A program made the position numbers and the translations under genes. This document shows positions 1-7,698 of a stretch of 36,784 nucleotides of DNA, one piece after another (within the stretch, counting starts at the first letter, position 1; each line of letters begins with the position of its first letter). The notes beneath the pieces were generated by a model. The model was not told where the DNA came from, made no database searches, and saw only the letters and a list, made by a program, of their open reading frames with translations. The DNA is from Christensenella sp. UBA4263 (GTDB lineage Bacteria; Bacillota; Clostridia; Christensenellales; Aristaeellaceae), in contig DGWH01000131.1 of NCBI GenBank assembly GCA_002395225.1, positions 32,832 to 69,615 on the forward strand. Reading direction: 5' to 3'.

Positions 1-65
1 TCCCATTTACCTGAATCCCCGCCTGCCCTTTCATGTGCTTCTTCCTTCAAGCACAATCCACACCA

Positions 66-103
66 GAGAAAAAAGCGTCTCCTCTGTTAAGAAGAGACGC
101 TTT
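66..103 (-). terminator. Intrinsic terminator reading leftwards
   Basis: A perfect 10-bp stem (72-81 with 94-103) is followed, on the minus strand, by a run of six T (complement of 69-74 and neighbours). It probably ends the transcript of the tannase-like gene, although it lies about 285 bases beyond that gene's stop. Confidence 0.75.
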
Positions 104-209
104 ATAACTCCTGTTACTTCTTCCTGATGAACCATCCGAGAGTCTCAATTCACAATCTGCCCCGCAGAACCCTTAAACATTTTTCCAGGCTGTGCATTCG
201 CCGGCATCT

Positions 210-387
210 TTAGCAAAACGTCAGTTTCATTTTCCATTCCCGGAAGGCTTCCCCATCGGTACCATCCGCAGGAAGAGCGCAAACAAGCATCTGTGCCGAA
301 ACAAACGCCGGACCGTTCATAATGATTCGTGGAATCTGCGCTCTGGGAATCAGCTGATGTGTTTCCTGAATCAGATGATCCCCCACA
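210..387 (-). other. Stretch after the esterase with a 60-codon open frame, unrecognised
   Basis: Downstream of the esterase stop there is a minus-strand open stretch that ends with a TAA at 210-212. Its composition looks protein-like (it contains IPRIIMNGPAF and LPADGTDGEAF), but it has no convincing start or ribosome site. It could be a remnant of a lost gene or a 3' untranslated region. I do not recognise it. Nothing else was seen between here and the terminator. Confidence 0.2.
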
Positions 388-2616
388 TTATTTAAACAGC
401 GGTTCCAGTGTTTCTTTGTTCTCCTCCAGTGCACGCAGCACCCATACGCTCCAGTGACGGGCATCCTTTGAAGCAGAGCCAAACACATAATCCTCCTGGC
501 CGTAGTCAATGATATCAAAGGCCGGTGTCGCCTTGCTGGCACCTTTCGTACGATAATTGCGCATGACATCCGACAGCGTGAAGGAAACCGTTCCATCCTC
601 CCCACGGGTGACCCAGCTGCTCAAATCCGTTCCGGAGGCAGATTCGGAGGTGCCATTCGCCGTCTGTTTTACTGCCGCTGCTTTTTCAACCGCGGCAGCG
701 CCGTCCACATACCGGCCAAACATCTGATCCACATAAAGGGCCAGCGAATTGCCAAGGGTTTCACTGGGCACATGTCCGCCGTCCCACTGCCATTCAGTGA
801 CCGCATCCGTTCCGTGATTCAGCCAGGCAATCTCCATATTCAGGGAGTTGAACATGGCAATGTCGCCCTCTGCCGCGCCGCAGACAATCCTCGCCCAGAC
901 CGGGGTTTCCGTCCCCTCTGCTCCGATGTAGTTCAGCGGGTTATACAGATCCACCAGGTTCCGGCCATACGCATCGCCTGCCCGGATCTCTTCAATATCT
1001 GCCTGATAGGCCGCCAGCATTTCCTCATAGGAACCATAGTTGGAGGAATTGGCCGTGCTGCTGGCAGACTGGGTGGATCCGGCATCCGGCGTGCCGACGA
1101 TCATCTCATCGCCGCTCCCCTCGGTTCCGGCGGCGCCTGTCATCCCGGAGGGGACTTCACCCGGAAGTGCACCATTCATTTCTGCCGTCATTTCCGGAGC
1201 GGCATCCGGGCCTCCCGGGAAAGCTCCGTCCATTCCCTGCGGCATCATTCCGCCATGGCCGCCAGGACCGCCCATGCCGCGGCCGCCCATTCCAGGGCCG
1301 CCCCTGCCGGCAGACGCTTTGGTATACCGTCCTTCAATAAAGGCTGCTGTCTTTTCCGCGGTGGTCATTGCCGCGACCGCCTCATCACTGAGGGCATTCC
1401 CATCCGCATCGAACCAGGTCCACCCATCTGCATAGTCCAGGCTGTCCACATACCACTGCAGGTTGCTGACAAATTCCGCCAGATACAAATCCAGATAGGT
1501 GCCGCCGTATCCGTTGGTATCCGCATACTTCTCCGTATCGTATTCAATTCTCAGCGGCACGGTGTCCTTTATCTCACCGTCGCTGTTCAGATCAAATCCA
1601 ACCTTCTCCTCCTCCACCGTCAGGTTCTGTCCATTGATATACTCCATGTATTCCCGGCTGAGGATACCGGCAAGCTCCTTCTGAAACTCCGTATTGAAGG
1701 CATAATCTGTATTCAGGGTATACTCAAAGGCCATTGCCATATCCGCCTCATACAGAGAGGTAATGGCGCTGTAGGCCACGCAGCCCCAGGCGCCGTCCGA
1801 AAGTTCCACTTCATCCCCGTTCACGTTCACGGTTGTCGTGTATGTCCCGTCCTCGTTCCTGTAAACGCCAACCGCACCGACGGCAATCTGGTAATCGTAA
1901 AAATCCGGGTGATTGGATGTCGCCGCGAACATGGCCGCATGTGCACCGCCGCCGCTGCCACCGGTGGAAACCCAGTAATCCACACTGCCCGGCAGGTTTC
2001 CCAGCAGAATGTTGTATTTGACAAATCGTGCCGCGGCTTTCTGGTCTGCCAGACAGGACGGCGCATCACCGGTATAGACCGTATTGCCGCTGTCATCGGT
2101 ATAACTGTCCTGTTTGCCGCGGTTCCCGCAGGCCACGTTGATATACCCCTCCGCTGCGTAGGTGGCAGAGGCCGTTGTGTTGGTGGAACTGCCATAGCCC
2201 GCTGCACCGGTGTTCAGGATGACCGGAGCGGTTGCCGCGGTATACATCTGACCGTTGGTGCTGGTCACCGATGCCTCATAGTCAATCACCAGACTGCCTT
2301 TAACCGCCTCATTGCCGTTCCCGGCAGTAACATCTGCCGTACCGTCACCATCCGTATCGATCCCCTTCACATACGCACCCGGGACACAGACGGACACGCC
2401 TTCCTTATCCGGAATCACCGGCTGTGTCACCGCCGTTACAATGGACAGTGTCCACGCATCTGATGAATCACTGTAAGTCCATTCCTGATCCATATTCTTC
2501 AGGTTCAGCGCGTATTCGATCGCTTCCTTGTCAGAAACGGTTCCTGACTCCGCCATACAGGCACAGGATACCAGTGCCATCACAAGCATCAGCAAAACAG
2601 CAAATCCTTTTTTCAT
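388..2616 (-). CDS. Secreted subtype-B tannase-like alpha/beta hydrolase
   Basis: An exported esterase of 742 residues. The N-terminus is a signal peptide; LVSC at residues 15-18 could be a lipobox, and cleavage after CMA is the alternative. The nucleophile elbow is G-G-S221-G-G. The segment LYNPLNYIG followed by ARIVCGAAEGD and WDGGH615 matches the end of Lactobacillus plantarum-type tannase, where the catalytic Asp and His lie, so Asp585 or Glu583 and His615 would complete the triad. Family members are about 470 residues. The extra length is a Gly/Met/Pro-rich insert at about 445-530 and a C-terminal tail. The tail (about 664-742, with TPAFDIIDYGQEDYVFG) resembles a segment that precedes NPLNYIG in classical tannases, so segment order appears permuted. 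The start has the site GGAGGAG seven bases upstream. It likely hydrolyses an ester of a plant phenolic or sugar outside the cell; the substrate is not known. Confidence 0.8.
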   Translation of the reverse strand: MKKGFAVLLMLVMALVSCACMAESGTVSDKEAIEYALNLKNMDQEWTYSDSSDAWTLSIVTAVTQPVIPDKEGVSVCVPGAYVKGIDTDGDGTADVTAGNGNEAVKGSLVIDYEASVTSTNGQMYTAATAPVILNTGAAGYGSSTNTTASATYAAEGYINVACGNRGKQDSYTDDSGNTVYTGDAPSCLADQKAAARFVKYNILLGNLPGSVDYWVSTGGSGGGAHAAMFAATSNHPDFYDYQIAVGAVGVYRNEDGTYTTTVNVNGDEVELSDGAWGCVAYSAITSLYEADMAMAFEYTLNTDYAFNTEFQKELAGILSREYMEYINGQNLTVEEEKVGFDLNSDGEIKDTVPLRIEYDTEKYADTNGYGGTYLDLYLAEFVSNLQWYVDSLDYADGWTWFDADGNALSDEAVAAMTTAEKTAAFIEGRYTKASAGRGGPGMGGRGMGGPGGHGGMMPQGMDGAFPGGPDAAPEMTAEMNGALPGEVPSGMTGAAGTEGSGDEMIVGTPDAGSTQSASSTANSSNYGSYEEMLAAYQADIEEIRAGDAYGRNLVDLYNPLNYIGAEGTETPVWARIVCGAAEGDIAMFNSLNMEIAWLNHGTDAVTEWQWDGGHVPSETLGNSLALYVDQMFGRYVDGAAAVEKAAAVKQTANGTSESASGTDLSSWVTRGEDGTVSFTLSDVMRNYRTKGASKATPAFDIIDYGQEDYVFGSASKDARHWSVWVLRALEENKETLEPLFK

Positions 2617-2651
2617 CCTATTTCCTCCTCCGTTTGATCCTTGACCGGTAT

Positions 2652-2785
2652 ATTTCCGGTGCTCCTGCTGAGCAAACTGCCGCTGCGCGGCAGGCCCGCT
2701 TCATGAGCCGCAGCCCAAGCTTTCGGCACCGGTGCATTTCCGGTGCTCCTGCTGGGCAAACTGCCGCTGCGCGGCAGGCCCGCTT
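2652..2785 (+). repeat. Two 50-bp direct repeats containing the palindromic intergenic repeat (copies A and B)
   Basis: Bases 2652-2701 recur at 2736-2785 with one or two changes. Each copy ends in the palindrome CTGCCGC-TGC-GCGGCAG (2677-2693 and 2761-2777), followed by GCCCGCTT. They lie in the predicted leader of the esterase mRNA. The palindrome is the GC-richer version of the element seen at 6.3, 10.7, 17.5, 25.2, 25.3 and 27.95 kb. Confidence 0.85.
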
Positions 2786-2813
2786 TAGCAGGCAGATCTC
2801 CTGTTTCTCCGTC

Positions 2814-2819
2814 AGTATA
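2814..2819 (-). promoter_or_regulatory. Possible -10 box for the esterase gene
   Basis: On the minus strand TATACT lies about 195 bases upstream of the esterase start and beyond the response-regulator terminator. There is no good -35 box 16-18 bases upstream. That would suit a promoter needing an activator, for example the neighbouring YesN-type regulator; this is inference. Confidence 0.35.
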
Positions 2820-2877
2820 ACAGATCAACCTTAAAAATAGATTGAAAAATCCAAAAAAGCGCTCAAAAATACGGATC

Positions 2878-2904
2878 AAAAAAACGCAGTTTCCTGCGTT
2901 TTTT
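2878..2904 (-). terminator. Intrinsic terminator of the ABC transporter/response regulator operon
   Basis: The stem AACGCAG/CTGCGTT, extended by A/T pairs, has a GAAA tetraloop on the minus strand and is followed by T residues. It sits 17 bases after the stop of the response regulator, so it separates the importer operon from the esterase gene. The symmetric A and T tracts could also let it work from the other side. Confidence 0.85.
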
Positions 2905-2920
2905 GAATCTCCGGACACAG

Positions 2921-3667
2921 TCAGTGCCGGTCCCGTTCCCTGTTTTGAAACTGCTGCGGCGAAATGCCCTCGATCTGATGGAACACCTTTGAGAACCGGC
3001 TGGAGGAGTCAAAGCCGGTCTGCGCCGCCACCTCGGTCATGCTGAGCCCGCCCTTGCGGATCAGTTCCCGGGCATGGCCGATTCGCACCGTGTTTTTGTA
3101 CTGCGTAAAGGTCATCCCCACGGTTTTTGAGAACAGGTCAGAGAGATAGCTCTTGTTCACAAAGAGCGCCTCGGCCACGGATTCAAGCGGCAGGGACACG
3201 TTGTAATGCTCATCGATGTAACTCAGCGCCCGGCCAATCAGGCTGTCCATGGCCACATTGCCGGGCAGAGCCGGCTTCGCATCTGCCTCTTTCTCAGGCA
3301 GCTGTTTCAGGAGCCGTTCCATCGTCTGTGCCACTTCGCTGTCCAGCAGAGGTTTGAGCAGATAGGCAAATACGCCCTGGCGGATGGCCTCCCGGGCATA
3401 ATCGAACCGTTCATGCCCGCTGACCAGAATCATGACGGTGTCAGGATATTTTTCGGCGCACAGCGCGGCCAGGTCCAGTCCGGTCCCGGCGGACATGCAG
3501 ATGTCAGAGATGATCAGGTCCGGTCTGAGCCGTTCCATTGCGGAAACCGCATCCTCCGCACTCTGATATTCCCCCATAATTTCAAACCCGTAACGGTCAA
3601 AATGGAAGGTTTCCCGCATATCAGCCAATGCCCAAATGTCATCGTCAATCAATATCACGGTTCGCAT
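2921..3667 (-). CDS. YesN-type response regulator with AraC-family DNA-binding domain
   Basis: A 248-residue DNA-binding response regulator. Residues 1-120 form a receiver domain with the acidic pocket IDDD at 7-10, the phospho-acceptor Asp in LIISDICM (about residue 55) and the conserved Lys in LLKPL. Residues about 145-245 form an AraC-type double helix-turn-helix (YNVSLPLESVAEALFVNKSYLSDLF, cut here by its repeat of the motif, and FDSSSRFSKVFHQ near the end). The ribosome site is GGAGG, seven bases from ATG. It follows the binding-protein gene by 108 bases with a hairpin between. Its most likely partner is the YesM-type kinase at 8.9-10.6 kb, and its likely targets are the importer promoter near 7.5 kb and the esterase promoter. 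Confidence 0.93.
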   Translation of the reverse strand: MRTVILIDDDIWALADMRETFHFDRYGFEIMGEYQSAEDAVSAMERLRPDLIISDICMSAGTGLDLAALCAEKYPDTVMILVSGHERFDYAREAIRQGVFAYLLKPLLDSEVAQTMERLLKQLPEKEADAKPALPGNVAMDSLIGRALSYIDEHYNVSLPLESVAEALFVNKSYLSDLFSKTVGMTFTQYKNTVRIGHARELIRKGGLSMTEVAAQTGFDSSSRFSKVFHQIEGISPQQFQNRERDRH

Positions 3668-3692
3668 GACATCCCCTCCGGAAATCGGAAGA

Positions 3693-3722
3693 CGGATTCC
3701 GGCCAGTTTTCGCCGGAATCCG
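3693..3722 (-). promoter_or_regulatory. Intercistronic hairpin between binding protein and response regulator
   Basis: An 11-bp perfect stem (3693-3703 with 3712-3722) with an 8-base loop and no following T run lies in the 108-base gap. It may stabilise the upstream transporter mRNA or lower read-through into the regulator gene, which is a common way to make more binding protein than regulator. Confidence 0.6.
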
Positions 3723-3775
3723 CTCCGTTTTTATCCATGGTTTGGCAATTCAACGCAGATGTGTCAGACCGGTGC

Positions 3776-5302
3776 TCACTCCGTGAAGGCGGCGTTCAGG
3801 TCATCGACGACCGGCTGCCAGATGCCGGCATTGTCACTGATGTATTTCTGCCATTCCGCTTCCACATCAATTCCCTTGGTGACAATCAGCCGCGCCACTT
3901 CCTCCGACAGCTTCAGGGAATAGGCCGCCTTGTTGTCACTGGAGAAGAACTCATAGTCCATATCCAGCGGGATGATCTTCCCGGTCTTGCGGGTGGCGTA
4001 CATTTCTTTCACCTGCGCCACCACATCCTGATCGTTGGCCGGGTTGATGAAGGAATAGTCATCCGCCAAAATGCCCTGGGTGCGGAACACGTTGTAGCTG
4101 TTGTACTTGTCCACTGTCGCCTTGAAGCTGCCATCCTCCTCCGGCAGCACCTTCACTTCGCCGTCCACCATTTCCCAGTCTTTGCCCTCAATGCCGACCA
4201 GCACGTTCAGCTGCCCCTCCTCCGAGCAGATCCAGTTGATCATCGACAGCAGGCGGTCAAGGGTCACCGGGGAGATGTCCGGATTGAACATGGTCACAGC
4301 CCACCAGTTATTGGTCTGAATGCCAAGGGGTGTCCCGTCATCCTCCGCAATGGTGGTGATAGCAAGGCAGTCCGCGCCCTTCAGGCCGGTGGATTCCTCA
4401 AACGTGCTCTTATAGCCCATATAGCTGGAGATGGCGCAGTTGATGAACATGGAAGCGGCCACACCGGAGGTGAATTTGTTGGTCGCATCCGAGGATTCGT
4501 TCAGATAGAAGTCCGGATCCAGTACACCCTTCTCATAGGCGTCGCGGGCCAGGCGGATCGCCCTGAGCACGCCCGGGTCCGCAAAGCTCCACACATATTT
4601 CCCGTCCACCTTCCGGAAGCCGTCGTAGTCGACACCGGAAAAGAGCATGAACAGGTTGCACAGGTTTTCCGGATCATCCGTCAGGCCGATGGTGTTGCCG
4701 TTTCCGGCCATGTCGTTGTCAATGCATGCCTTGAGATACGCCTCATACTCCTCAAGGGTAATGCTGTCCCCGATGGTTATCCCCAGCTTCTCTGCCCAGT
4801 CCTTGCGGTAATACACGGACAGGTGGGATACCACCATTCCCTGCATGCCGCTGAAGCGGGCGAATGTGGCATGCGGGATGCCGTACGTCACGCCATCCAG
4901 CCGCATCTGCTCATAAATGCCGCTGGTCAGCATCATGGAATACAGCTCGGGATACTTTTCCTCCCAGCCATCCGGAAGCGGCGCCAGCAGGCCCTGCTCC
5001 GCCCAGGTCACATACATCTGGTAGTCAAAGTCGCGCATGGTCACGGAGTCCGGCATGGTTCCGCCGTTGACCCAGGTGATAATCTTTTCTTTCTGGGCAT
5101 CCTTGGAAACCGGATAAACCTCAAAGTCAAAGTTGAACTTTTCGGAAATCAGTTTGTACAGTGCATCCGACGTGTAGTCCATTTCGGAATTGGTATGGGC
5201 CGCGTTAATGGTAAAGCTGACGTGCGCATCCGACTCCGCCAGCGCCTGCGAAAGGCCGCAAAGCAGCATCACGCAAAGAACCAGAGACAGAAACCGTTTC
5301 AT
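3776..5302 (-). CDS. Extracellular solute-binding protein of an LplA-type carbohydrate ABC importer
   Basis: A 508-residue family-1 solute-binding protein. The first 22 residues form a Sec signal peptide (MKRFLSLVLC...) with probable cleavage after ALA; no clear lipobox Cys is placed for lipidation. Features such as WVNGGTMPD, YGIPHATF, YYRKDWAEKLGI and WSFADPGVLR are typical of the large LplA/YtcQ group. The start is the ATG at 5302, preceded seven bases earlier by AAAGGAGG; a longer upstream frame exists but has a nonsensical Gly-rich sequence. It lies 44 bases after the second permease gene and delivers substrate to the two permeases. No ATPase gene is present here, so a shared MsmX-type ATPase elsewhere is expected. 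Confidence 0.93.
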   Translation of the reverse strand: MKRFLSLVLCVMLLCGLSQALAESDAHVSFTINAAHTNSEMDYTSDALYKLISEKFNFDFEVYPVSKDAQKEKIITWVNGGTMPDSVTMRDFDYQMYVTWAEQGLLAPLPDGWEEKYPELYSMMLTSGIYEQMRLDGVTYGIPHATFARFSGMQGMVVSHLSVYYRKDWAEKLGITIGDSITLEEYEAYLKACIDNDMAGNGNTIGLTDDPENLCNLFMLFSGVDYDGFRKVDGKYVWSFADPGVLRAIRLARDAYEKGVLDPDFYLNESSDATNKFTSGVAASMFINCAISSYMGYKSTFEESTGLKGADCLAITTIAEDDGTPLGIQTNNWWAVTMFNPDISPVTLDRLLSMINWICSEEGQLNVLVGIEGKDWEMVDGEVKVLPEEDGSFKATVDKYNSYNVFRTQGILADDYSFINPANDQDVVAQVKEMYATRKTGKIIPLDMDYEFFSSDNKAAYSLKLSEEVARLIVTKGIDVEAEWQKYISDNAGIWQPVVDDLNAAFTE

Positions 5303-5346
5303 CTTGGAGACCTCCTTTAATTTATTATGCGGGCTTGCCCGCAGAA

Positions 5347-6240
5347 TTACATTTTCACCGAGCCCACCAGAACGCCCTTGACAAAATACTTCTGCAGGAA
5401 CGGATACAGGCACATAATGGGCACCATGGTCAGCATGACCGCCGCCATTTTGATTCCCTGCGCAAACGCATCCGCACCGGCCTCCCCGGTAGAGACATCC
5501 TCCAGCGCCGCCGACTCTGCCACAATGGCTTTCAGCACCACCTGCAGGGGCATCTTTGATCCGCTGTTGATCAGCAGCGTGGACCAGAACCATTCATTCC
5601 AGTACCCGACGGCCGTGAACAGCGTGAAGGTGGCAATCAGGGCACCCTGCAGCGGCAGTTCAATCCGCAGAAAGATCACCAGATCATTGGCGCCGTCGAT
5701 TTTCGCCGCCTCCTCCAGCTCCGCCGGGGTCTGCTCAAAGCCGTTTTTCAGGATGATCACGTTATACGCACTGATGCCCGAGTACAGGACAATGGCCCAC
5801 GTGGTATTGATCATCCCCAGATTCTTGAACTGCAGATAGGTCGGGATCATCCCGCCGGAAAAGAACATTGTAAAGAGCATCATGACAAAGAACAGTTTCT
5901 TTCCCGGATAATGCCTGCGGCTAAAGGCATAGGACATGGCCAGCATGGAAAACATGCTCAGCGCGGTTCCCATGAACGTGATAAACACAGTGTTCTTATA
6001 GCCAATGCCAATCTGTCCCTTGCTGATCAGGTGTTCATAGTTTCTCAGCGTAAACTCAACCGGGTACAGGGATACGGGATTCAGCGCATAGGCCCGGTTG
6101 GTTTCAAGCGAAATAACCACCGCGTTATAAAAAGGCAGAAAGATGATCAGCGTCAGCAGTGTCAGGAGGATGAAAATCAGCATATCCCAGCCTGTTGCCT
6201 GCTTCAGCCGGCTCTTTGGTTGCTTCATCGTCTTTGTCAC
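5347..6240 (-). CDS. ABC transporter permease, YtcP/LplC type
   Basis: A 297-residue inner permease with six predicted membrane segments and the EAA motif EEAAKIDGANDLVIFLRI near residue 200, which docks the ATPase. The GTG at 6240 is preceded by AAAGGAGG at nine bases; an in-frame ATG four codons later is the alternative. The protein ends in VLVGSVKM, the usual end of YtcP-like proteins. It pairs with the permease just upstream and the binding protein just downstream to form a CUT1-type carbohydrate importer. Confidence 0.93.
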   Translation of the reverse strand: MTKTMKQPKSRLKQATGWDMLIFILLTLLTLIIFLPFYNAVVISLETNRAYALNPVSLYPVEFTLRNYEHLISKGQIGIGYKNTVFITFMGTALSMFSMLAMSYAFSRRHYPGKKLFFVMMLFTMFFSGGMIPTYLQFKNLGMINTTWAIVLYSGISAYNVIILKNGFEQTPAELEEAAKIDGANDLVIFLRIELPLQGALIATFTLFTAVGYWNEWFWSTLLINSGSKMPLQVVLKAIVAESAALEDVSTGEAGADAFAQGIKMAAVMLTMVPIMCLYPFLQKYFVKGVLVGSVKM

Positions 6241-6246
6241 AGCACC

Positions 6247-6345
6247 CTTCCTCCTTTGCAGGCCTCAATGTTGGTCGTTTGCCGGAGTTGCATTGCATGA
6301 GGCCTGGATTTGACTTAACTGTCGCTGCGCGACAGGGCCGCTCCT
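6247..6345 (+). repeat. Long copy of the palindromic intergenic repeat (copy C)
   Basis: About 99 bases here align with 10604-10702, including the shared block GCATGAGGCCTGGATTTGAC and the palindrome CTGTCGC-TGC-GCGACAG at 6319-6335. Both long copies sit directly upstream of the ribosome site of a minus-strand gene. Confidence 0.85.
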
Positions 6346-6390
6346 CTTTTTCCCTCAATCCGTTTCCTGATAAATGGCCGCAGGTCTGTT

Positions 6391-7383
6391 CTAGACAAAC
6401 AGTCCGCTGCCGCTGGCTTTTTTCACCGTGAAGTTGGCGATTACCAGCATGACCAGATTGATAACTGATTTAAACAGTCCGACCGCCGCGGAGAACCCGT
6501 AATTCGGGGTGGCCTTGAAGGTAATGGTGTAGATATAGGTATCCAGCACATCCGACACCTTCTTGACCGCCGCGTTCTGCATGTAGAAGATCTGTTCAAA
6601 GCCCGCATTCATGATCCGGCCCACCTGCAGGATGAAGAGAATCACGATCGTGCTCAGGATCCCGGGCAGCGTCACATGGAATACCTGCTGCAGCCGGCCA
6701 GCGCCATCCACCGTGGCAGCCTCATACAGCGTGGGATCAATGGAGGTGATCGTCGCCATGTAAATAATGGAATCCCAGCCCATCTCTTTCCAGTTATGGG
6801 TCAGGTACAAAAGCGGACGAAACAGCGCCGTATCGGCCAGGAAATTGATCCGGCTCCCGCCCATTCTCACCAGCACCGAGTTGATCAGGCCGTCACTGGC
6901 CAGGAAGTTCGAGAGAATGGAGGAGACGACGACCCAGCTTAAAAAATGAGGAAAGGTATACACCGTCTGGTAAATCCGCTTGAATCGGGTCCCCCGCATT
7001 TCATTGAGCAGAAGCGCCAGAATAATCGCCGCCGGGAACTGAAACACCAGCCGGCTCAGGTTGATTTCAAACGTGTTTCGGATCGCGTTCAGGGCATCCG
7101 GTGTCCGGAAGATCCGTTCAAAATTCGCCCATCCCACGAACTGACTTCCCCAGATGCCAAGCCGTGCATTGAACTTTTTAAACGACAGCACCACGCCATT
7201 CATCGGGACATAATGAAAGATGATAAAGTACAAAAGTCCCGGTATCAGCAGCAAATAGATATATCTTGCCTGCCAGATATTCCTGCCCAGGCGGTTCATT
7301 CGGGCTCTCACGTTCTCCCCCACCTTCCTGCACATGATTCCGCCGGAATGTTCTTTCCAACTTCTGATCGTATTGTATCGCAT
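6391..7383 (-). CDS. ABC transporter permease, LplB type
   Basis: A permease of up to 330 residues with about six membrane segments beginning at YIYLLLIPGLLYFIIF, and an EAA-type loop (YEAATVDGAGRLQQVFHVTLP). The C-terminal KKASGSGLF is typical of LplB-like proteins. The start is uncertain: ATG codons at 7383, 7335 and 7299 are in frame, none has an excellent ribosome site, and family comparison favours a short tail before the first helix (7335 or 7299). It is the first gene after a terminator and a good promoter, so it begins the importer operon. Confidence 0.9.
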   Translation of the reverse strand: MRYNTIRSWKEHSGGIMCRKVGENVRARMNRLGRNIWQARYIYLLLIPGLLYFIIFHYVPMNGVVLSFKKFNARLGIWGSQFVGWANFERIFRTPDALNAIRNTFEINLSRLVFQFPAAIILALLLNEMRGTRFKRIYQTVYTFPHFLSWVVVSSILSNFLASDGLINSVLVRMGGSRINFLADTALFRPLLYLTHNWKEMGWDSIIYMATITSIDPTLYEAATVDGAGRLQQVFHVTLPGILSTIVILFILQVGRIMNAGFEQIFYMQNAAVKKVSDVLDTYIYTITFKATPNYGFSAAVGLFKSVINLVMLVIANFTVKKASGSGLFV

Positions 7384-7479
7384 TCGGATGGTTATTTCTT
7401 TTCAATGTTTCAGGTTTTTTTGTCGTTTTTTTAGGTTTTCATTCCGGCCATTTGTATCAGTTAGACAACTTTTGCAAGA

Positions 7480-7509
7480 ATTATATCACCAATTCAACCA
7501 ATGGATCAA
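7480..7509 (-). promoter_or_regulatory. Sigma-A-type promoter of the importer operon
   Basis: On the minus strand TTGATC (7504-7509) and TATAAT (7480-7485) are separated by 18 bases. The transcript would start near 7473 and have a leader of 90-175 bases, depending on the start codon used. The leader is unusually A-rich, with two runs of seven A around ACGAC. Confidence 0.75.
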
Positions 7510-7607
7510 TCGACTGGTCAATTTACCGCCGTTCTGTCCACACAGGGAGGCATTTTTCCCCTTATTCCACGGTTTCGGAATCACTTTTTCAGCACCATCT
7601 GACAGAA

Positions 7608-7640
7608 AAGAGGGCCTGCCGCGATATGGCAGGCCCTCTT
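7608..7640 (-). terminator. Intrinsic terminator of the kinase/reductase unit
   Basis: A 13-bp perfect stem (7608-7620 with 7628-7640) and a 7-base loop are followed on the minus strand by TTTTC. It lies 58 bases after the reductase stop and separates the sensor kinase/reductase genes from the importer operon. Confidence 0.85.
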
Positions 7641-7698
7641 CATAAGCCGTCGTTCCGTTTTTCAGCGCCACTGTGTCCGGATCACGGTACACAGCAGC

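Noticed and set aside
772..2463. Long plus-strand open frame opposite the esterase gene
   Set aside because: It is a shadow of a GC-rich coding sequence: no ribosome site, no recognisable domain, His/Arg-rich composition typical of antisense frames. The same holds for 3206-5320, 23053-24423 and 29559-30569.
5303..5593. N-terminal extension of the solute-binding protein
   Set aside because: The extension reads as Gly/Cys-rich nonsense over the permease gene; a perfect ribosome site and signal peptide begin at 5302.
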